From assembly GCA_008975185.1 (NCBI GenBank), contig BFAU01000212.1, positions 1 through 7,372 of the forward strand: DNA of 7,372 nucleotides. Direction: 5' to 3'. The stretch comes from a bacterium MnTg04 (GTDB lineage Bacteria > Pseudomonadota > Gammaproteobacteria > Steroidobacterales > MnTg04). Positions 5,897-7,372 of this stretch are shown here, piece after piece; position 1 is the stretch's first letter, and each line of letters begins with the position of its first letter. Under the pieces are notes generated by a model, which saw only the letters and a program-made list of their open reading frames with translations, ran no database searches and had not been told where the DNA came from. The position numbers and the translations under genes are program-made.

Positions 5897-7372
5897 ATGA
5901 AACACCAGCATGAAACTCACGGAGCCGGGACCGACAAGCACAAGCCGAGCCTTGCTCTGGCCGCCGGTTCGGACTGCGCGGTTGCGGCTGCCCGCCAGGT
6001 TGCAAACCAGGGCGGCAACGCCGTCGACGCGGCCATAGCCGCGGTCCTGGTCGCCGCGACAACCGAGCCAGGCGTCGCCGCGCTGGGAGGCGGCGCCTAC
6101 CTGACGATCTGGCCGCAGGACGGCCCCCCGGTCACCATCGACGGCAATGTGGAGATGCCGGGACGCGACGGCATCCCTCCCGCACCCGACCTGGATTCGG
6201 TGCACATGGAGTATGGCGGCGGCGTCACGACCCTGGTCGGCAACGCCTCGATCGGCACGCCGGGCGCAATCGCCGCCTGTGGCCGCGCCAGAGAACAATT
6301 TGGCAAACTGCCCTGGCAAACGCTGGTGCAACCGGCGATCGACACCGCAAGAAGCGGCTTCCCACTGAGCATGGCCTGCTGGTCCTATCTGCAATACTCG
6401 GCCAAACCCATTTTTTCCCGCAGCGAGGAAGGCCGGCGGGCATTACTGACCCCCGCTGGCGAAATCAAGGCAGCCGGCGCGAGGATCTGTCTTCCGGAGC
6501 TCGCCGACAGCCTGGAGATCATCGCCCGCGAGGGACCGGACAGCCTCTATACCGGCGGCCTGGGCCGCCGGATCGCCGCAGACATCATCAAGTCCGGCGG
6601 AGTCCTGGGCGCAACCGACCTGGCTTGTTACCAGGCTATCGTGCGGGATCCTGTCATCGTGGAACTCAACGGCTGGCGGATCGCCGGCAACCCGCCGCCG
6701 GCCGCCGGCGGAACCAGCCTGGCGGCGATGCTCCTGTTGCTGGAGAAAAATGCAGAGAGCGGCCGTGATCATCGAGCGATACTCCTGGACGTGCAACGAA
6801 AGGTCATGCAGCTCAGAAAGCAGATGGCAGGACTCGTCGATCCGGCGCCTGCGGCTTTTGCATTCCTCGAAAAAACCGCGCGCGGAATATCGGCGCCGAA
6901 CACGGTGCATGTATCCGCCGTCGACAAAAACGGGTTGGCGTGCGCCGTTACCTGGTCGGCGGGTTACGGTAGCGGACTGATGCCGGGTGGCGCGGGTATC
7001 TGGATGAACAATTGCCTGGGCGAAACCGAGCTCAACACTCGCGGTATCCTGAGCGATCCGCCCGGCACCCGGGTGCCTTCGAATATGGCGCCGACCATTG
7101 CCAGGAACGAAAATGGCAGCGTAATCACGATCGGGTCGCCGGGCGCGGAGAGAATTACCACGGCATTGCTGTATACACTTTACTACGTAATTTTCGAATC
7201 GCTGCCGCTGGCGGAAGCCATAAAAAAACCGAGGGCGCACGTCGAAAAATCCACCGCGGGTCTGACTATAGCCTGCGAACCGGGCGCCACGCACGATGAC
7301 ACAAACCTGCCCCTGCGAAGTTTTGATCGGCCCGATATGTTTTTTGGCGGCGTGACCGCCGCGGCCCGGCTG
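5897..7372 (+). CDS. Atypical gamma-glutamyltransferase-family Ntn hydrolase (C-terminus beyond the right edge)
   Basis: The frame is open from ATG 5897 to the window end (492 codons), probably lacking only a short C-terminal piece. Family signatures are G-G-N-A-V-D-A-A at 39-46, L-G-G-G-A-Y near 63-68, G-T-P-G at 120-123, L-P-W-Q-T-L-V-Q-P-A-I near 131-141, and the self-cleavage site N-T-V-H-V-S-A-V-D at 335-343, where T336 should become the N-terminal nucleophile of the small subunit. Family members transfer or hydrolyse gamma-glutamyl groups of glutathione. Here the substrate pocket differs: V85 replaces the R of the usual R-E-M-A-P motif, E376 replaces D433 of E. coli Ggt, S395-N396 replaces the double Ser, and the N411 region is shortened. 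There is no signal peptide, unlike periplasmic Ggt, and the start has a poor ribosome site. It lies 41 nt after frmB and may share its transcript. It could be another GGT-fold amidase or acylase (as YwrD, HpxW or cephalosporin acylases are). Confidence 0.88.
   Translation, partial: MKHQHETHGAGTDKHKPSLALAAGSDCAVAAARQVANQGGNAVDAAIAAVLVAATTEPGVAALGGGAYLTIWPQDGPPVTIDGNVEMPGRDGIPPAPDLDSVHMEYGGGVTTLVGNASIGTPGAIAACGRAREQFGKLPWQTLVQPAIDTARSGFPLSMACWSYLQYSAKPIFSRSEEGRRALLTPAGEIKAAGARICLPELADSLEIIAREGPDSLYTGGLGRRIAADIIKSGGVLGATDLACYQAIVRDPVIVELNGWRIAGNPPPAAGGTSLAAMLLLLEKNAESGRDHRAILLDVQRKVMQLRKQMAGLVDPAPAAFAFLEKTARGISAPNTVHVSAVDKNGLACAVTWSAGYGSGLMPGGAGIWMNNCLGETELNTRGILSDPPGTRVPSNMAPTIARNENGSVITIGSPGAERITTALLYTLYYVIFESLPLAEAIKKPRAHVEKSTAGLTIACEPGATHDDTNLPLRSFDRPDMFFGGVTAAARL

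Noticed and set aside
5831..6394. Minus-strand open frame of 187 codons across the frmB-GGT junction
   Set aside because: It overlaps two well-supported plus-strand genes and its composition is that of a shadow frame.
6443..7294. Long minus-strand open frame (283 codons) opposite the GGT homologue
   Set aside because: It is Arg/Gly-rich with no recognisable motif, and the plus strand carries clear GGT signatures across the same bases, so it is a shadow frame of GC-rich coding DNA.

Overview
The window is GC-rich, gene-dense chromosomal DNA, most likely from a gammaproteobacterium. This rests on the gene families (a Fur-controlled ferric-iron binding lipoprotein, a GAF/DUF484-like plus GGDEF diguanylate cyclase, a CalB-type aldehyde dehydrogenase, and the glutathione-dependent formaldehyde pair frmA-frmB) and on compact spacing with Shine-Dalgarno sites. 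No tRNA, rRNA, CRISPR array, IS element or phage gene was seen, and no gene-free stretch exceeds 300 bases.

Layout. Positions 1-3757 are all on the minus strand. From left to right they hold the 5' part of an iron(III) ABC-transporter substrate-binding lipoprotein whose promoter overlaps a strong Fur box (295-313), a soluble diguanylate cyclase (404-1498), a small secreted His/Arg-rich protein (1787-2170), and a coniferyl-aldehyde-dehydrogenase-type ALDH (2315-3757). A probable rho-independent terminator (1591-1623) follows the His/Arg-rich gene, and a long perfect-looking hairpin (2273-2313) abuts the ALDH stop codon. A 119-bp divergent intergenic region (3758-3876) separates these from the plus-strand cluster: frmA (3877-4986), frmB (4995-5855) and a gamma-glutamyltransferase-family protein that runs off the right edge (5897 onward).

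How the genes fit together. FrmA oxidises S-(hydroxymethyl)glutathione, formed from formaldehyde and glutathione, to S-formylglutathione. FrmB hydrolyses that to formate and free glutathione. A divergent aldehyde dehydrogenase next door and a gamma-glutamyltransferase-like enzyme directly downstream suggest an aldehyde-detoxification and glutathione-linked neighbourhood. The GGT homologue keeps its nucleophilic threonine but has lost most residues that bind the gamma-glutamyl group in classical GGT, and it has no signal peptide, so its substrate is an open question. It is the least conventional gene here. The rest of the window is made of recognisable families, and I see no convincing new multi-gene system.
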